Source: Endotrypanum monterogeii (taxonomy: Eukaryota > Euglenozoa > Kinetoplastea > Trypanosomatida > Trypanosomatidae). Taken from it: a stretch of DNA of 64,000 bases. Under the pieces are notes generated by a model. The model saw only the letters and a program-made list of their open reading frames with translations, did no database searches and was not told where the DNA came from. Shown in pieces: positions 28,754 through 39,037 of the stretch. Positions within the stretch are counted from its first letter, which is position 1. Each line of letters opens with the position of its first letter. The stretch lies in contig CM007326.1 of NCBI GenBank assembly GCA_000333855.2, positions 67,603 through 131,602 on the forward strand, given 5' to 3'. Made by a program: the position numbers and the translations under genes.

Positions 28754-30784
28754 CTAAGACAACCCGCTCATCGGCTCAGTGGCCTCGCCACGATTCTCGC
28801 GGTGGACTGGTTTTGCCTCCTTCCTTATCACCCGTCCGTCGACATCGATGTCATCGCAGATGCGCACCGCTGGCACCAACAGAAAGCTCAGTGGCACGAC
28901 TAACGTTGGCAACAAGATGTGGCCCACCAACAGCAACATGGGCACATTGGAGAAGTCGCATGTTCCCTTCGTCGTGATAGGCCACTTAAACTCCATCCGC
29001 AGGGAGCCCACCGTGGACGACATGGAGGCGCCGAGGTTGCCGAAGCCGGCAACGAGCGCGTACACCATACTCTCCGACCCGCGAGGACAGATGAGAGATA
29101 GCAGTACGACCGTCGACATCCAGGCAAGGTAGCAGCTCACCTTGTGGACAATGGCATCGCCCAGGATGTACGTGGCGTGGTCCGGTACGCCAATGTAGAG
29201 GTTCTAGCGCTTCACCATGACGATGTCAAAGACGGAGGCGATCACCTGAATGGAGTACGTGAACATGAGAGTATATCGAAGACTATGCTTCGAAAAGAGG
29301 TACGGAAATGCAGCAACAGCCACAATACCCGCCACGTTGTCGATCACGGCGCTGATCGTGTGATAGAACACGTACGAGAAATGGGGACCATCGGGAAGGC
29401 ATTCCTTGGGGGCCATGTAAAAGCTGTCCAGCACGCCGGGTAGCTGCAGGTACAAGAAAGCGTAGCTGAAAAAAATACATGCTCACCTTCGCGACAAGCA
29501 ACGGCAGGGCCCAAAAGGCAGAAGCCGTGCACACCACAAACACTGAGATACAGGCGTATAGTAGCTGCCAGCGCGTGCCCAATATGGCCACACACGTCAT
29601 CACCACCACCACCACCACCACCACCACCGCAAAGGTCATTATCAAGCTGTGAAGGAAGATGCGCCTGCTACGTATGCAGACGTCCTTGTTGACCCTCCAA
29701 GATATTGCAACACAAACTCAGAATAATCGGCGGATCAATCTCATCATCGGTCAGACCCGCGTGGTTCTGCACCCTGTCAAGCGCAAGACTGTTGCACGAC
29801 TTCTTCTCAGCTGTATCAACAACATCCACTGCGGGACACAGAAAGTTCTCTTGATCGATGCATGCCTCACCCCTGTTCGTGGTCGGGGAGGGCGACAAAG
29901 ACCCAGATTCCCGCCGCGCACGGTGCACCTCTCTCCTCATCGCTAGAGCATCCGCCAATCTGTTCCTCGCGGTTGGTACCCTCGCCGTACCAGTTCAAAG
30001 AAAATTACACTGATGAGCTGCGTCACCCCGGAGATGAACAGGCCGACCTGCGGCAGCTGTCGATCGGAGAGAGGCCCCTGGATGAGAGCGGCAACGATAG
30101 TCGCCGACAAGATAAACCACCAAATCTAGCTAATGAGGGACGGACCCGCTTTAGGGTGACGGCGAATCAAGCGGCTGTAGTGTCCCTCGGAGAGAATGTC
30201 CACATTTGCAACGCTGGAACTCGTGAGGAAGAGCAAGCCGGCAGCGACGTCAGCACTCGACTGCTCCAGCGGCAGGCAGCCGAGCCCAAGGGTGAGTGCG
30301 GCACCAACTACACACGCCATCATGCAGTACCAGCGCTTTGTGAAACCAAAGAGGGCAACTGAGTCGGACGCCAAGGAGGAGACAGCTTTTACCGAAAAAA
30401 CAATCTTGGCTACGCTGTACAGGCGCTGGTAGCGCTCCCCAGACACACCGAAGCGGGAGGTGAACATAGCGAAGCTGGCATAGTTGATCAGGTTGTATCC
30501 GACACCTTTGTTCAGAAAGTACACGAGGCCGAGCGATACAGTGCACCGAACGCCAAGTACCGGCAGCTGTTGCCAAAGATTGGGATGCGATCTAAGCACG
30601 GGAATTTGGCGAACAGCTGGCGTGTATCGCTGTGAACGTAGTTGTCCTCCTCCCAGGCCGTCCCGTCACCATTGTGGAGACCCTGATGTGCATTATCAAC
30701 ATGATCGATTCCGGACAGGTTCACGCGAAGGCGGTCCTTCAGCGCGTTCAACTTCTCACTGTCTCCATCACGATGGGCTGCCAT
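28754..30784 (-). pseudogene. BT1-family folate/biopterin transporter pseudogene
   Basis: Segments in different frames together follow a Leishmania folate/biopterin (BT1, FBT) transporter from a start ATG at 30784 (MAAHRDGDSEKL) to a stop at 28754. Recognisable blocks include FLNKGVGYNLINYA, TKRWYCMMACVVGAAL, NVDILSEGHYSRLIRR, LIQGPLSDRQLPQVGL, LPDGPHFSYVFYHT, VDNA-type linkers, FSNVPMLLLVGH and PAVRICDDIDVDG. Breaks: a frameshift near 30560-30600, an in-frame TAG at 30126-30128 where the family has Trp, a frameshift near 29985-30010, at least one more between about 29640 and 29950, one at the A7 run 29469-29475, and a second Trp-to-TAG at 29204-29206. A (GTG)n run at about 29605-29630 encodes poly-Val. 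Several independent lesions argue for true decay, although homopolymer errors could explain some shifts. The family imports folate, biopterin or AdoMet at the plasma membrane. Confidence 0.9.
29605..29630. repeat. (CAC)n triplet repeat within the pseudogene
   Basis: Plus-strand CAC repeats (GTG on the sense strand) giving a run of valines in a membrane segment. Expansion may have contributed to the decay or followed it. Confidence 0.85.
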
Positions 30785-31312
30785 GTGACTGCAGACCCTC
30801 TGTCGGTGGAAAGAGGGGGGAGGGATAAAAGAGAGACAAAGGCCAGTCACTTTACGACAGCACAACCACACAACAACAAAAAAAAATATTGGTGGGGAGA
30901 AACGCGTGGAAACCGAGTGTTGTACACCACAGGCGTGGACGGATGCGTGTGCGTGTGCGTGTGCGTGGGTACCTTCCGGAGAAAAAAAAAATCAATGTGG
31001 AATGAGTAGAAAAGGGTGAGGGGCAGTGAGACAGAAATGTGAGGATTGAGTAGAGAATCCCGCGGCGACGGGGCGAAGAAGCGAAGCGGCTCTGATTCAG
31101 AGACGTGAGGGGAGAGGGGGGGGGGGCAACATCACCTACGGGAGTTCCCCCTTCCGCGGCTGCATTCACTCAGTCATACCCTAGCCCCTCGCCCAACACG
31201 CACAGACATACAGTTAGACGGACAGAGTAACACAAGTTGACCTCGATGCCAAAGCACCCACCTATATATACTGCGGAGGAAAAAAAAAACACCGCGGTGG
31301 CCTGAGCGCATA
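30785..31312. other. Intergenic
   Basis: No gene seen. Contains poly-A, a GTGTGC-type run near 30945-30966, a G9 tract near 31120-31128 and purine-rich plus strand (pyrimidine-rich sense strand). Confidence 0.65.
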
Positions 31313-34150
31313 TTAAGCTGAATACAGTGCCGCAAAATCCATCACGGCAGAGATGAAGGTGGCATACTCCACGGAGACCTCATCCGCTGTACCACGCAGC
31401 GAGTCTAGTAGCAACGCGGGCTCACCGTGCTGCGTATAGCCGTTGTTGTAGTAGTATCGGCACCACGCAACCACACGGCGACACAACTCGCGCGTTGCAC
31501 GGACCCAGGAGACGCCGTGTCTTTCCAATACGCAGTTCACCGCCTCCGCACACGTTTCGTACGTGACTCGGCTCTCCCCCGAGGCCGCCGCGTCCAGAGG
31601 TGGGCAGCAGGCAGTGCTTTGCAACCGTGACGGATCACGGTAAGACGTTAAACTCCCCCCAAGTGTACCATCGTCTCGCATACTCGGCTCCTCCATGAGA
31701 AGAAGAAACACAAAAAGCAGATCGCGTGCATGCGGCCGCACTGCTTCGCACACAGCCAGCACCAGACCAAGCCGTGCTCGCTCTGTCTCCTCTGCAAGAC
31801 GCTGCTTTCGCAGCTGCTCCTGCTTTGCCACATAGTCAGCCGCTGGTGCAATAGACTGGACAGGACGCACGCTCCCTTGACCATCAGCGCACACGTGCGA
31901 CATAGTAGGAGACCGGCCCTTGTCTGAAGTCTTCGTCTGTTGGGCAAGTAGGGCATGCAGAGCCTTTTCCCGTTCTTGCCTCACCGCAAGTGAGCCGTAT
32001 CCATCAAGCTGAGCAGCAGGAACGGAAGAAGGTGGGGTGAGTGGGATATGCCCAACGGGATACCCAAAATGAGGCGATTTCACGAAGGATATCGCTGAGT
32101 CCGAGTCGCCTCGCGTCCTGTCTTCTCCGCAAGGCCCATCGGGGGCCCAAGGTGGGGGAGGAAAGTACGGCGAGCGCGCCACCTCGACACGCGGTCTAGC
32201 CCACGTCTTTTCCGTGCCTTGACCGTCTGCCTGCAGCTTCTCCCTATTTTGCGAAGCCAAAAACGGCACCCTGTTTTCCGTGGAGCAAGTTGCAGGTGGC
32301 GCATTGGCACTAGTCGGGGTAAATGTGGTAAAAAAATAAGGCGACGGCACTCGATGACCATCAAAAACCTCCGACGATGTGTTCGCATCACAGCCCGCAC
32401 AGATCGGCTCAACTGAATACCCACAAAAAATGAGAGGCGCATCCTGCTCGCTAGGCTCCAGCGTCTCGGTCTGGATACTGAACTCGATGAGGTCTGGCAC
32501 CGCGCCAATCTCTTCCTCTTCCCCCCCATGTGACGGCGATGGGAGGGGAGAGGCATCGAACCCGTTGTGCGGCTTCCGTTGATTGGGGCAGCCCACTGAA
32601 ACAGAATCATTAGCAACAAACTGGGTATCCGCCAGCGAAACCAGTGGGCTAGTGGAACGGGGAACTCGGTAGGGAGCATTGTCCACCATTTCCGGGTGCG
32701 GCTGAAGTGAAGAGCGCAACAACACAGGGCCGCCACTATCGCCTCCGAGTTTACATCCCAACGACATCGTCCCATCCCCTGAGACAGACGAAGAAAAAGA
32801 GAGGACCGATCTGTCGCCAGTCTCCTTGTACACGCTGGTGTGAAGACCGGCGGTCAGAGTCTTCCCCACTTCGCTTCCCATCGCTGAATCAACAACAACA
32901 TTAGTCTGCGTTGGGGTTTGAAGGTGGCCTGTGCACTGCAGTATCAGCGGCGCGCAATGGGGCAGACGGCCTCGCACAACATGCATCCCTGGGGCCGCCC
33001 TTTTTCCACCCTCTACTGCAGAAACCATCAAACGATTGAGAGTGGCATCCCCCGGTGTGAGCTGTCCCATGGGGGTTGTCGCCACAGTTGCACGAGAACC
33101 TAGGGGCGGCGAGCTGGCAGCAGTCCTGCCGCTATTGTTGTTCTCTGGTGAGAGAGAGATCTGAGCATCACAACTGGGTGCCGTGACGCACGGGAATGCT
33201 GTCGGGCTACCTGCAGATACGCCCGCCCCCCTTCCGGTGCCCTCGTCAGGGCTGCCTGTCAAGATAGGACAGAGGGGCAAAACTTGCAGCGCGCCGGTTG
33301 AGTGTGAGGTAGACGCATGAGAAGAGATGACGTTGCGCATCGGGCGGCGCCCATACGAGCCCTTATTAGCTGTGCGAGGGGCAAAAGCGCCTCCCTCACA
33401 CCTGGGGGGTGGCGACGGCCCCCCTGCCCCTGTGAGCCACTGGTCAGAAGATCCCCAGTTGAGGGTATGCGCATCGCGCCTCCGCTCGCGTCCACTCTCG
33501 GATGCACAGACAGGGGACTCCGACAGTCTTTGGTTCCGAAAAAAAGTATCTTTCAAGAGCGGCACCTTCTCGAGGTCAGCCACTGCTGCGTCTCTAGACG
33601 AGCGTGTAGACGAGGCACGCACCGGGTCCATCAAGTTGTTAGTGCACCCGCCCGTCTTTTTCACGGGTGCAGTCGATCCTACGACCTTTGTCGCATCAAC
33701 GGCAGCATCGAGTCTTCGCACAGGTTCAACAAACGATTCCTCTGGAAAACGTGCGGTAGTCGACCTTTCTTCCGCGTCGCAAAATTCGTCTGCATCCTCC
33801 TCCTGGTCAGCATCCGCTATCGCTTGCACACCGTCGCCATGACTCAAAAAGTCGGAAAACAGCTTTCGATCGCACACATCCTTCTTCTCCTTGATCCCGA
33901 CGCCAAGTCGCGGTGGAGGTGAAAACACTTCCTGATCCTCCTGCGCCACTTGCCCTTCGCCGTATTCACTGAAGTACGAAATGTTCGCATCGTCTCTCGC
34001 CACCTTCCCTACCGCGGGCGAGTCGTCGTAGTGCGGAGGGCTGGCCTCCACCTCTAGGTCGGGCGCTTCGCGGTCGTCGCCGTCGTCGTCGGTGCAGAAA
34101 CTATCAGTAGAAATATTAAGCCCCGCAGAACTGGTATTGATTGGCCGCAT
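31313..34150 (-). CDS. Large, mostly disordered uncharacterised protein
   Basis: 945 aa, ATG start (MRPINTSSAGLN). I do not recognise it. The first 730 residues are Ser/Pro/Gly/Asp-rich low complexity, acidic near the N-terminus, with few hydrophobic blocks, and short repeats of the form SPYF(F/P) occur (about residues 605-670). The ordered part is C-terminal: a charged helix beginning near 765 (AKQEQLRKQRLAEETERARL), a hydrophobic helix (RDLLFVFLLLMEE), and a last helical block from about 865 (CAEAVNCVLERHGVSWV, then RVVAWCRYYYNNGYTQHG) ending ISAVMDFAALYSA. The layout suggests a scaffold with a C-terminal helical interaction domain. No catalytic motif or membrane anchor is evident. Confidence 0.75.
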   Translation of the reverse strand: MRPINTSSAGLNISTDSFCTDDDGDDREAPDLEVEASPPHYDDSPAVGKVARDDANISYFSEYGEGQVAQEDQEVFSPPPRLGVGIKEKKDVCDRKLFSDFLSHGDGVQAIADADQEEDADEFCDAEERSTTARFPEESFVEPVRRLDAAVDATKVVGSTAPVKKTGGCTNNLMDPVRASSTRSSRDAAVADLEKVPLLKDTFFRNQRLSESPVCASESGRERRRDAHTLNWGSSDQWLTGAGGPSPPPRCEGGAFAPRTANKGSYGRRPMRNVISSHASTSHSTGALQVLPLCPILTGSPDEGTGRGAGVSAGSPTAFPCVTAPSCDAQISLSPENNNSGRTAASSPPLGSRATVATTPMGQLTPGDATLNRLMVSAVEGGKRAAPGMHVVRGRLPHCAPLILQCTGHLQTPTQTNVVVDSAMGSEVGKTLTAGLHTSVYKETGDRSVLSFSSSVSGDGTMSLGCKLGGDSGGPVLLRSSLQPHPEMVDNAPYRVPRSTSPLVSLADTQFVANDSVSVGCPNQRKPHNGFDASPLPSPSHGGEEEEIGAVPDLIEFSIQTETLEPSEQDAPLIFCGYSVEPICAGCDANTSSEVFDGHRVPSPYFFTTFTPTSANAPPATCSTENRVPFLASQNREKLQADGQGTEKTWARPRVEVARSPYFPPPPWAPDGPCGEDRTRGDSDSAISFVKSPHFGYPVGHIPLTPPSSVPAAQLDGYGSLAVRQEREKALHALLAQQTKTSDKGRSPTMSHVCADGQGSVRPVQSIAPAADYVAKQEQLRKQRLAEETERARLGLVLAVCEAVRPHARDLLFVFLLLMEEPSMRDDGTLGGSLTSYRDPSRLQSTACCPPLDAAASGESRVTYETCAEAVNCVLERHGVSWVRATRELCRRVVAWCRYYYNNGYTQHGEPALLLDSLRGTADEVSVEYATFISAVMDFAALYSA

Positions 34151-35497
34151 TCAGAAAACTCATCGCACGCAGCGATGCGGCTGTACCCAGCTGTCGAAAT
34201 GACAGCCTCACGTAGTTTGGTGTGACACGGCAGAAAAGGAGATGGGAAAGGCACGCAGAGCACCCCGTTAGCTTCTATAATTCATTGCAGGGTGGGTCGC
34301 AGAAGGCTACCACGAGAGAGAAACCAACAAGAGGGAGAGCACCGGGGGGGGGGGGGAGGAGGGAAGGAGGGGGGGGAGGTATACCACCCACGCCGAAAAG
34401 AAAGAAAAAAAAAAGCGTGAGGGAGAATATAAAAGGAAGGGGAAATGTGTCTCGGTTCTCTTTTCTTTTTCACTCGTCAGCGTAAAAAGAAAGAAAGAAA
34501 TGGTGCGTGCGCGCAACGAGCTCGTGAGATTCGAGGAAGGGTCAACAAGCTCTAGACAGAGAAAAAAAAAAGCCGGTGTGGTCCGCTACGGGCTTATGTG
34601 TAACTGTCCACTATCACCGCACTCTTGGGGTAGCCCTGTGATTTCTATTCGAGGCCGTAAGGCACGCTTCTACGTGAGAGGGGGGGGGAGAAACAAAGAA
34701 AGGAGGTGGGAAGCTTCTAAAAATGGAAAAAAAATATGCTGATCATTTGTGTGTGTGTGTGTGTGTGTGCGTGTATGCCAACGAGCGGAGCAGGGGAGAG
34801 GGAATGAGAAAAAAGAGATGATATGAGGGACTGCTCGAGTATCTGTGACGTGACGGGTCATGTGATGGCGGGGTACGGAATGAACTAATGATGATCGACA
34901 AAAGAGCGGCAGGGAAGGGGATGGGGGAGAAGGAATAAGAGTGAAAATAGTGAAGTGAAGAGGCGGTCGGAAAGGAAGCGACAGGAAAGCAAAAATTGCG
35001 GCACCCCAAATGCAGAGTGAAGGCAGGAAGTATTTCGGACACTCCTCCAAGACAAACAAGAGGGACGAATAAGCGCACATAACTCGGCATTTGACAAAGG
35101 GGTGTGAAGATTGTTTCCCTCCCTGCTTTACCTCTCGTGGATTGAGTTGTAGTGGCGGTGGGGGAGGGGGATAGAGACGGGAGGGTGCGCATACGCAGAC
35201 AGACGTCTACACAACAAAGAAAAGCGAAAGTGTAGGCGGAGAAGCCAACGAAAAAAAAAAAAAGCGAGGAGGGGAGGCGAGCGAGGAGATCAGTGGTGAA
35301 TGACTTGTCCGTGAACCTCAGACACAGAAACACACACACACACCCCTCACGCAGCCCTGTGATCATTTATCAGGGATACATGCAAGCAGAGCCAGCTCTC
35401 ACTCCCTGGGCAATTCTATGCGCTAGCAGCACCACACCAGCCCGCTCTGGTCGCCGCCGAGCAAAAAAAAAAGTGCTGTGCACATCCTCTTCCACCA
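34151..35497. other. Intergenic, 1.3 kb
   Basis: No gene seen. Contains G13 and GGA-rich stretches at about 34345-34380, poly-A runs, TG at about 34746-34770 and a purine-rich plus strand, hence long pyrimidine tracts on the sense strand. Confidence 0.7.
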
Positions 35498-38400
35498 CTA
35501 GTGACGAGATGACGGCGAAAGTGTTGACCGCAACTCTCGTGCACGGGCCGCCGCCACTGTGTCGCCAAGTGCTGCGGCGCGGTCGTAAAGTCGCAGAGCC
35601 TCCTGGGGCTTGTTGAGCAACGCCTCCAGAAGCACACCGTAGTTGTACGCGGTCATGCGGTCATGTGGATCTAACTGCAGTGAGCGGGCATACCACTTGG
35701 CGGCAGCCGCGTAGTCTTTCTCGATGGCCTCGGCGATATACGCGTGAGCCTTGGTGCCCATCACATTATCAGTGCCGTGAGAACTGCATACCCCTGCCCA
35801 AGCGCGATGCGCGGCGGCGAGATCGCCACGCCGTAGTAGAGCCCACCCACGCGTGAGCGCCTCCTTCGCCGAGAGGATCCCCATCTCGCCCCTACCGTCA
35901 CTGCTACCGCCTGCAGTGACAGAGACCGGATGGGGACGACCGTGCAGGTGCCTCGTACTGTCGAAGCTCTGTTGTTCAACCTGAGATGCTCCCGTTGGGG
36001 CATCTGAAGCGGCAATGGAGAGATACTGAGCATACAAACTGCTTGGCAGAGAAGCCGCATGGGTCGTAGGCCGTGGATGCGGAGCAGGTGATGAACTTGA
36101 TGCTGCTGGCCTTGGCCCACGAGTTTGCTGGTTACCATCCGTTGACGCCTCCGGCAAACGACTCTCATTCAGCCCCACCACCACCTCCGACGATCGTTTG
36201 GCGTGCCCTTTGGAGCGAGACGAACGAGGCGGGTGTGTCGGTGGCTGCCCATCCAAGGGCAGAACTAGCTCTAGAGCAGCAGACGGAACTCTCTCCTGAG
36301 CCCTTGCCATGAGCTGCTCAACCTGACCCTCTTGTTGGATATGCCTCAGCGCATTCACAGTGTCGATTGGTGCACATTGGTGCATGGCGGATCGGAGTCT
36401 CTCGGAAAGCTCATCAACAGCCTCCAGGGTCGCCTGGACCTCGACACGCTCGGCACGGATGCGGGAAAGCTGCACCTCATCCTCCTGCAGTTGCTGTCTT
36501 CGAATCCTATCAATCCGCTCCTCAGTCTCCCTCTGAAGCCGAGCAATCTCACGCTCCGCCTCCACGTGACGAGGTGCCGTCGGCATGCTGCTCTCTTCGT
36601 TTTGGAGGTGGTTAGTGTAGGCCAGCATACTTTCCCTGAGTGCGTTAGCCGTTCGCTCGACCTCTCCCAGACCGGTCCGTGCCATCACCACGGCCTCCTC
36701 GATCGGCGTCACCTCTTTTCCCCTGTAAGCACCAAGCACAACACAGCGGCTGCAAGCAAAGGCATGGCTTTCCATTACGTAGTACTCGACTGGACGATCC
36801 GGGTGCGCAGGGCATGGCTGCAGCTTCGGGTCGATGACGCACTGCAGTATACGTCTTGGCATCACCTGCTCGCGAAAGTACACAGCGACAACTGGCCCGT
36901 TGGCTTCATCCACGTAGGCGCAGCTATCGTACTGGGCAAGGAAATTGGTAGTCGATCTGTGCGGCGCGTGCATGGCAGTGGGACATGAGTATGTCTCGCC
37001 CACTGCGACATCGCAGACAAGAATTGCACAGGAATGCCGTTCCGTGCAGTTCCGGAAAGGTTCACGTGAGAAAATGAACGGACCATCGCCTTTGGTCCCA
37101 GTCGCATTGTGGACCGTTTCCGGGGAGGCCTGAGCACCCGCGTAGGGGCCCGAGCAGACTCCGGCTGTGTGTAGGCCAAAACGCGCGACATTCATAAGCT
37201 GCCTCCATTCACCGACAAGGGCCAGACGTTCAGTCTTAGACCGCTTGGCCTGCCCCTCCACGTACGCCGCGAACCCGGAGTACTGCTCCTTGTGAAAAAC
37301 CGAGCCGACACTCACCACCTGCAGATGTAGAGGCTGGAGTCCGGTCAGGCGCAAAGCCTCCTGCACCGCAGCTCCGTAGTAAGCATCATTTGAGCCAAGT
37401 GTCTCTATGCGAAAAGCATGATCCACGCGACGCAACCACTCTTCCACCAGCACCCGGACTTCCCCTCCACTCGGTGTCTCGCTGAACACATGCAGGGCCC
37501 GCACTGCCGCTGCAAACTCATCTTGATCTAAGAAAAAAAGGAGGTGCTCCTGCCATGGTTTAAGGTGCCGCTGCTGGGCTTGCATCGCGGCGCACATCCT
37601 GTACCAAAGAGAAGCATCGTGCACTGCGGCGATATCTCCCTGATTCGCTCTGGCAGTTGTCTCTACCCCGACCCCCTGATCCCCTGGTGAAATAGCGCGC
37701 TTTTCTTCGTGCCGCTCACCCGGCATCACCGGCATGCGCCCACCGCCGGGCGGGCTATCATGCGCGGCAAATCGAGGTGATCGGCCATGTGAGCGCGCCG
37801 TTCCTGACGGAAGATCCCGATTTGCAATCGGGGTGGGCGACATGGACACGGAAACGCACGCCTGCTCTGAGACAGGCTTCGGTGCGGAGCGCTGCGGAGC
37901 AGCGACAGCGGCTGCTGAACTCATAACAGAGTTGCTGTTCTCGAGCCGCGGGGAATTGTGGGGCAGATACGAGGAGGTGTTGCCACGGCCTCTAGACCTC
38001 ATTGAGACTCCCCCATCCTGTACATGTTGCGGTAATGGAGGGGTATACCGAGGTGTTGAGAAGAGGTACGTGCGCGGGTCTGGCTCCGGGCCGTAGCGGC
38101 TGACAAGAGCCGAAAACACCCCCGCGTCGATATCACGCTCATCCCTGCCAACGTGGGCGGAGAGGATTTCCTTGACGCTGGGAGAACTTCGGTCAAGCTG
38201 ATAGGCAGCCAGATACGCAGTGAGTCGCTGGCGCTGATCGATCGTCGTCAACTCTGGACCATTGTCGAGGACCAAGTTCCGCATCAGCTCCTCCTCTCGA
38301 CCCTCCCACTGCCGAAGAAGCGAGGGGATTTCGCTCTTGTACTGAGGGCCGTAGACATCAAAGAAGCTGGTCAATCGCTCCTCGTAGTTCTGCAGCGAGT

Positions 38401-39037
38401 AGCGGCGATACAGCTTTGTGAAGGTGTCGAGCTCTGAGACCACCTCCACCACGTTGGGAACAAGACGCAGACCTTGTGGGTTGTATTCCTGCAAAAAATT
38501 CTCCAGACGACGGCGATACCCAACTTTGTCGTCGGGGTCTACCGTAAAGGAAAGACCCACCTGACCCATTTCAGTCCCAATTATACGTGTGGTCAACTTG
38601 TGCACATCAACAATTTCCCTTGCGTTAAGCAGCACCGGCGCTGAGGTACCCACAACGCGCGCACTATCAGGGTCCACCCCGCCTGTCTGACAGCTAGGGA
38701 GATAAGGAAAGGAAGAGATCATGGTGCCAGGGACCAACTCCTTCACAATCACTACCACTTCAAACTCAGGCACCGCACACGGCCACAGTTTAGAGCTGCT
38801 TTTACCTCTGGTGTCAGTGCATCGAGCAACATCGTCTAGCCGCACCTCAAAAAGGTTAGGGGTACTTGACACAACGTCTTCTGTCGTGAACATCGACGCG
38901 ACCACTGGTGCAGAGGGATCGGCGGAGGCTTGCACCATGTGCGCCTCCACAAGGAACGACCGTGGGCCATTCTCACAAGCCGCTCGTGGCACATTCACCA
39001 CGTTGTGGATGGTAACAAGCACTCGCCACGGTGACAT
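35498..39037 (-). CDS. C2 / YGPEP-repeat / B-box / coiled-coil / TPR protein
   Basis: 1179 aa, ATG start (MSPWRVLVTIHNV). Four parts are visible. (1) Residues about 1-165 look like a C2-type beta domain (LVTIHNVVNVPRA, FEVVVIVKELVPG). (2) Residues about 175-325 hold three copies of a trypanosomatid motif (RLxxFLxxY..., LLRQWEGREEELMRNLV, ALVSRYGPEPDP). (3) Residues about 735-770 have a B-box-like zinc finger (CPAHPDRPVEYY, then FACSRC), followed by a long coiled coil (about 790-910, EIARLQRETEERIDRIRRQQ), as in TRIM proteins but without a RING. (4) The C-terminus (about 1060-1170) has TPR/Sel1-like helices (GDLAAAHRAWAGV, AAAKWYARSLQLDP, EALRLYDRAAALG). No catalytic domain is seen. It is probably a scaffold; a cytoskeletal or flagellar location is inference from the repeat type. 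Confidence 0.82.
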   Translation of the reverse strand: MSPWRVLVTIHNVVNVPRAACENGPRSFLVEAHMVQASADPSAPVVASMFTTEDVVSSTPNLFEVRLDDVARCTDTRGKSSSKLWPCAVPEFEVVVIVKELVPGTMISSFPYLPSCQTGGVDPDSARVVGTSAPVLLNAREIVDVHKLTTRIIGTEMGQVGLSFTVDPDDKVGYRRRLENFLQEYNPQGLRLVPNVVEVVSELDTFTKLYRRYSLQNYEERLTSFFDVYGPQYKSEIPSLLRQWEGREEELMRNLVLDNGPELTTIDQRQRLTAYLAAYQLDRSSPSVKEILSAHVGRDERDIDAGVFSALVSRYGPEPDPRTYLFSTPRYTPPLPQHVQDGGVSMRSRGRGNTSSYLPHNSPRLENSNSVMSSAAAVAAPQRSAPKPVSEQACVSVSMSPTPIANRDLPSGTARSHGRSPRFAAHDSPPGGGRMPVMPGERHEEKRAISPGDQGVGVETTARANQGDIAAVHDASLWYRMCAAMQAQQRHLKPWQEHLLFFLDQDEFAAAVRALHVFSETPSGGEVRVLVEEWLRRVDHAFRIETLGSNDAYYGAAVQEALRLTGLQPLHLQVVSVGSVFHKEQYSGFAAYVEGQAKRSKTERLALVGEWRQLMNVARFGLHTAGVCSGPYAGAQASPETVHNATGTKGDGPFIFSREPFRNCTERHSCAILVCDVAVGETYSCPTAMHAPHRSTTNFLAQYDSCAYVDEANGPVVAVYFREQVMPRRILQCVIDPKLQPCPAHPDRPVEYYVMESHAFACSRCVVLGAYRGKEVTPIEEAVVMARTGLGEVERTANALRESMLAYTNHLQNEESSMPTAPRHVEAEREIARLQRETEERIDRIRRQQLQEDEVQLSRIRAERVEVQATLEAVDELSERLRSAMHQCAPIDTVNALRHIQQEGQVEQLMARAQERVPSAALELVLPLDGQPPTHPPRSSRSKGHAKRSSEVVVGLNESRLPEASTDGNQQTRGPRPAASSSSPAPHPRPTTHAASLPSSLYAQYLSIAASDAPTGASQVEQQSFDSTRHLHGRPHPVSVTAGGSSDGRGEMGILSAKEALTRGWALLRRGDLAAAHRAWAGVCSSHGTDNVMGTKAHAYIAEAIEKDYAAAAKWYARSLQLDPHDRMTAYNYGVLLEALLNKPQEALRLYDRAAALGDTVAAARARELRSTLSPSSRH

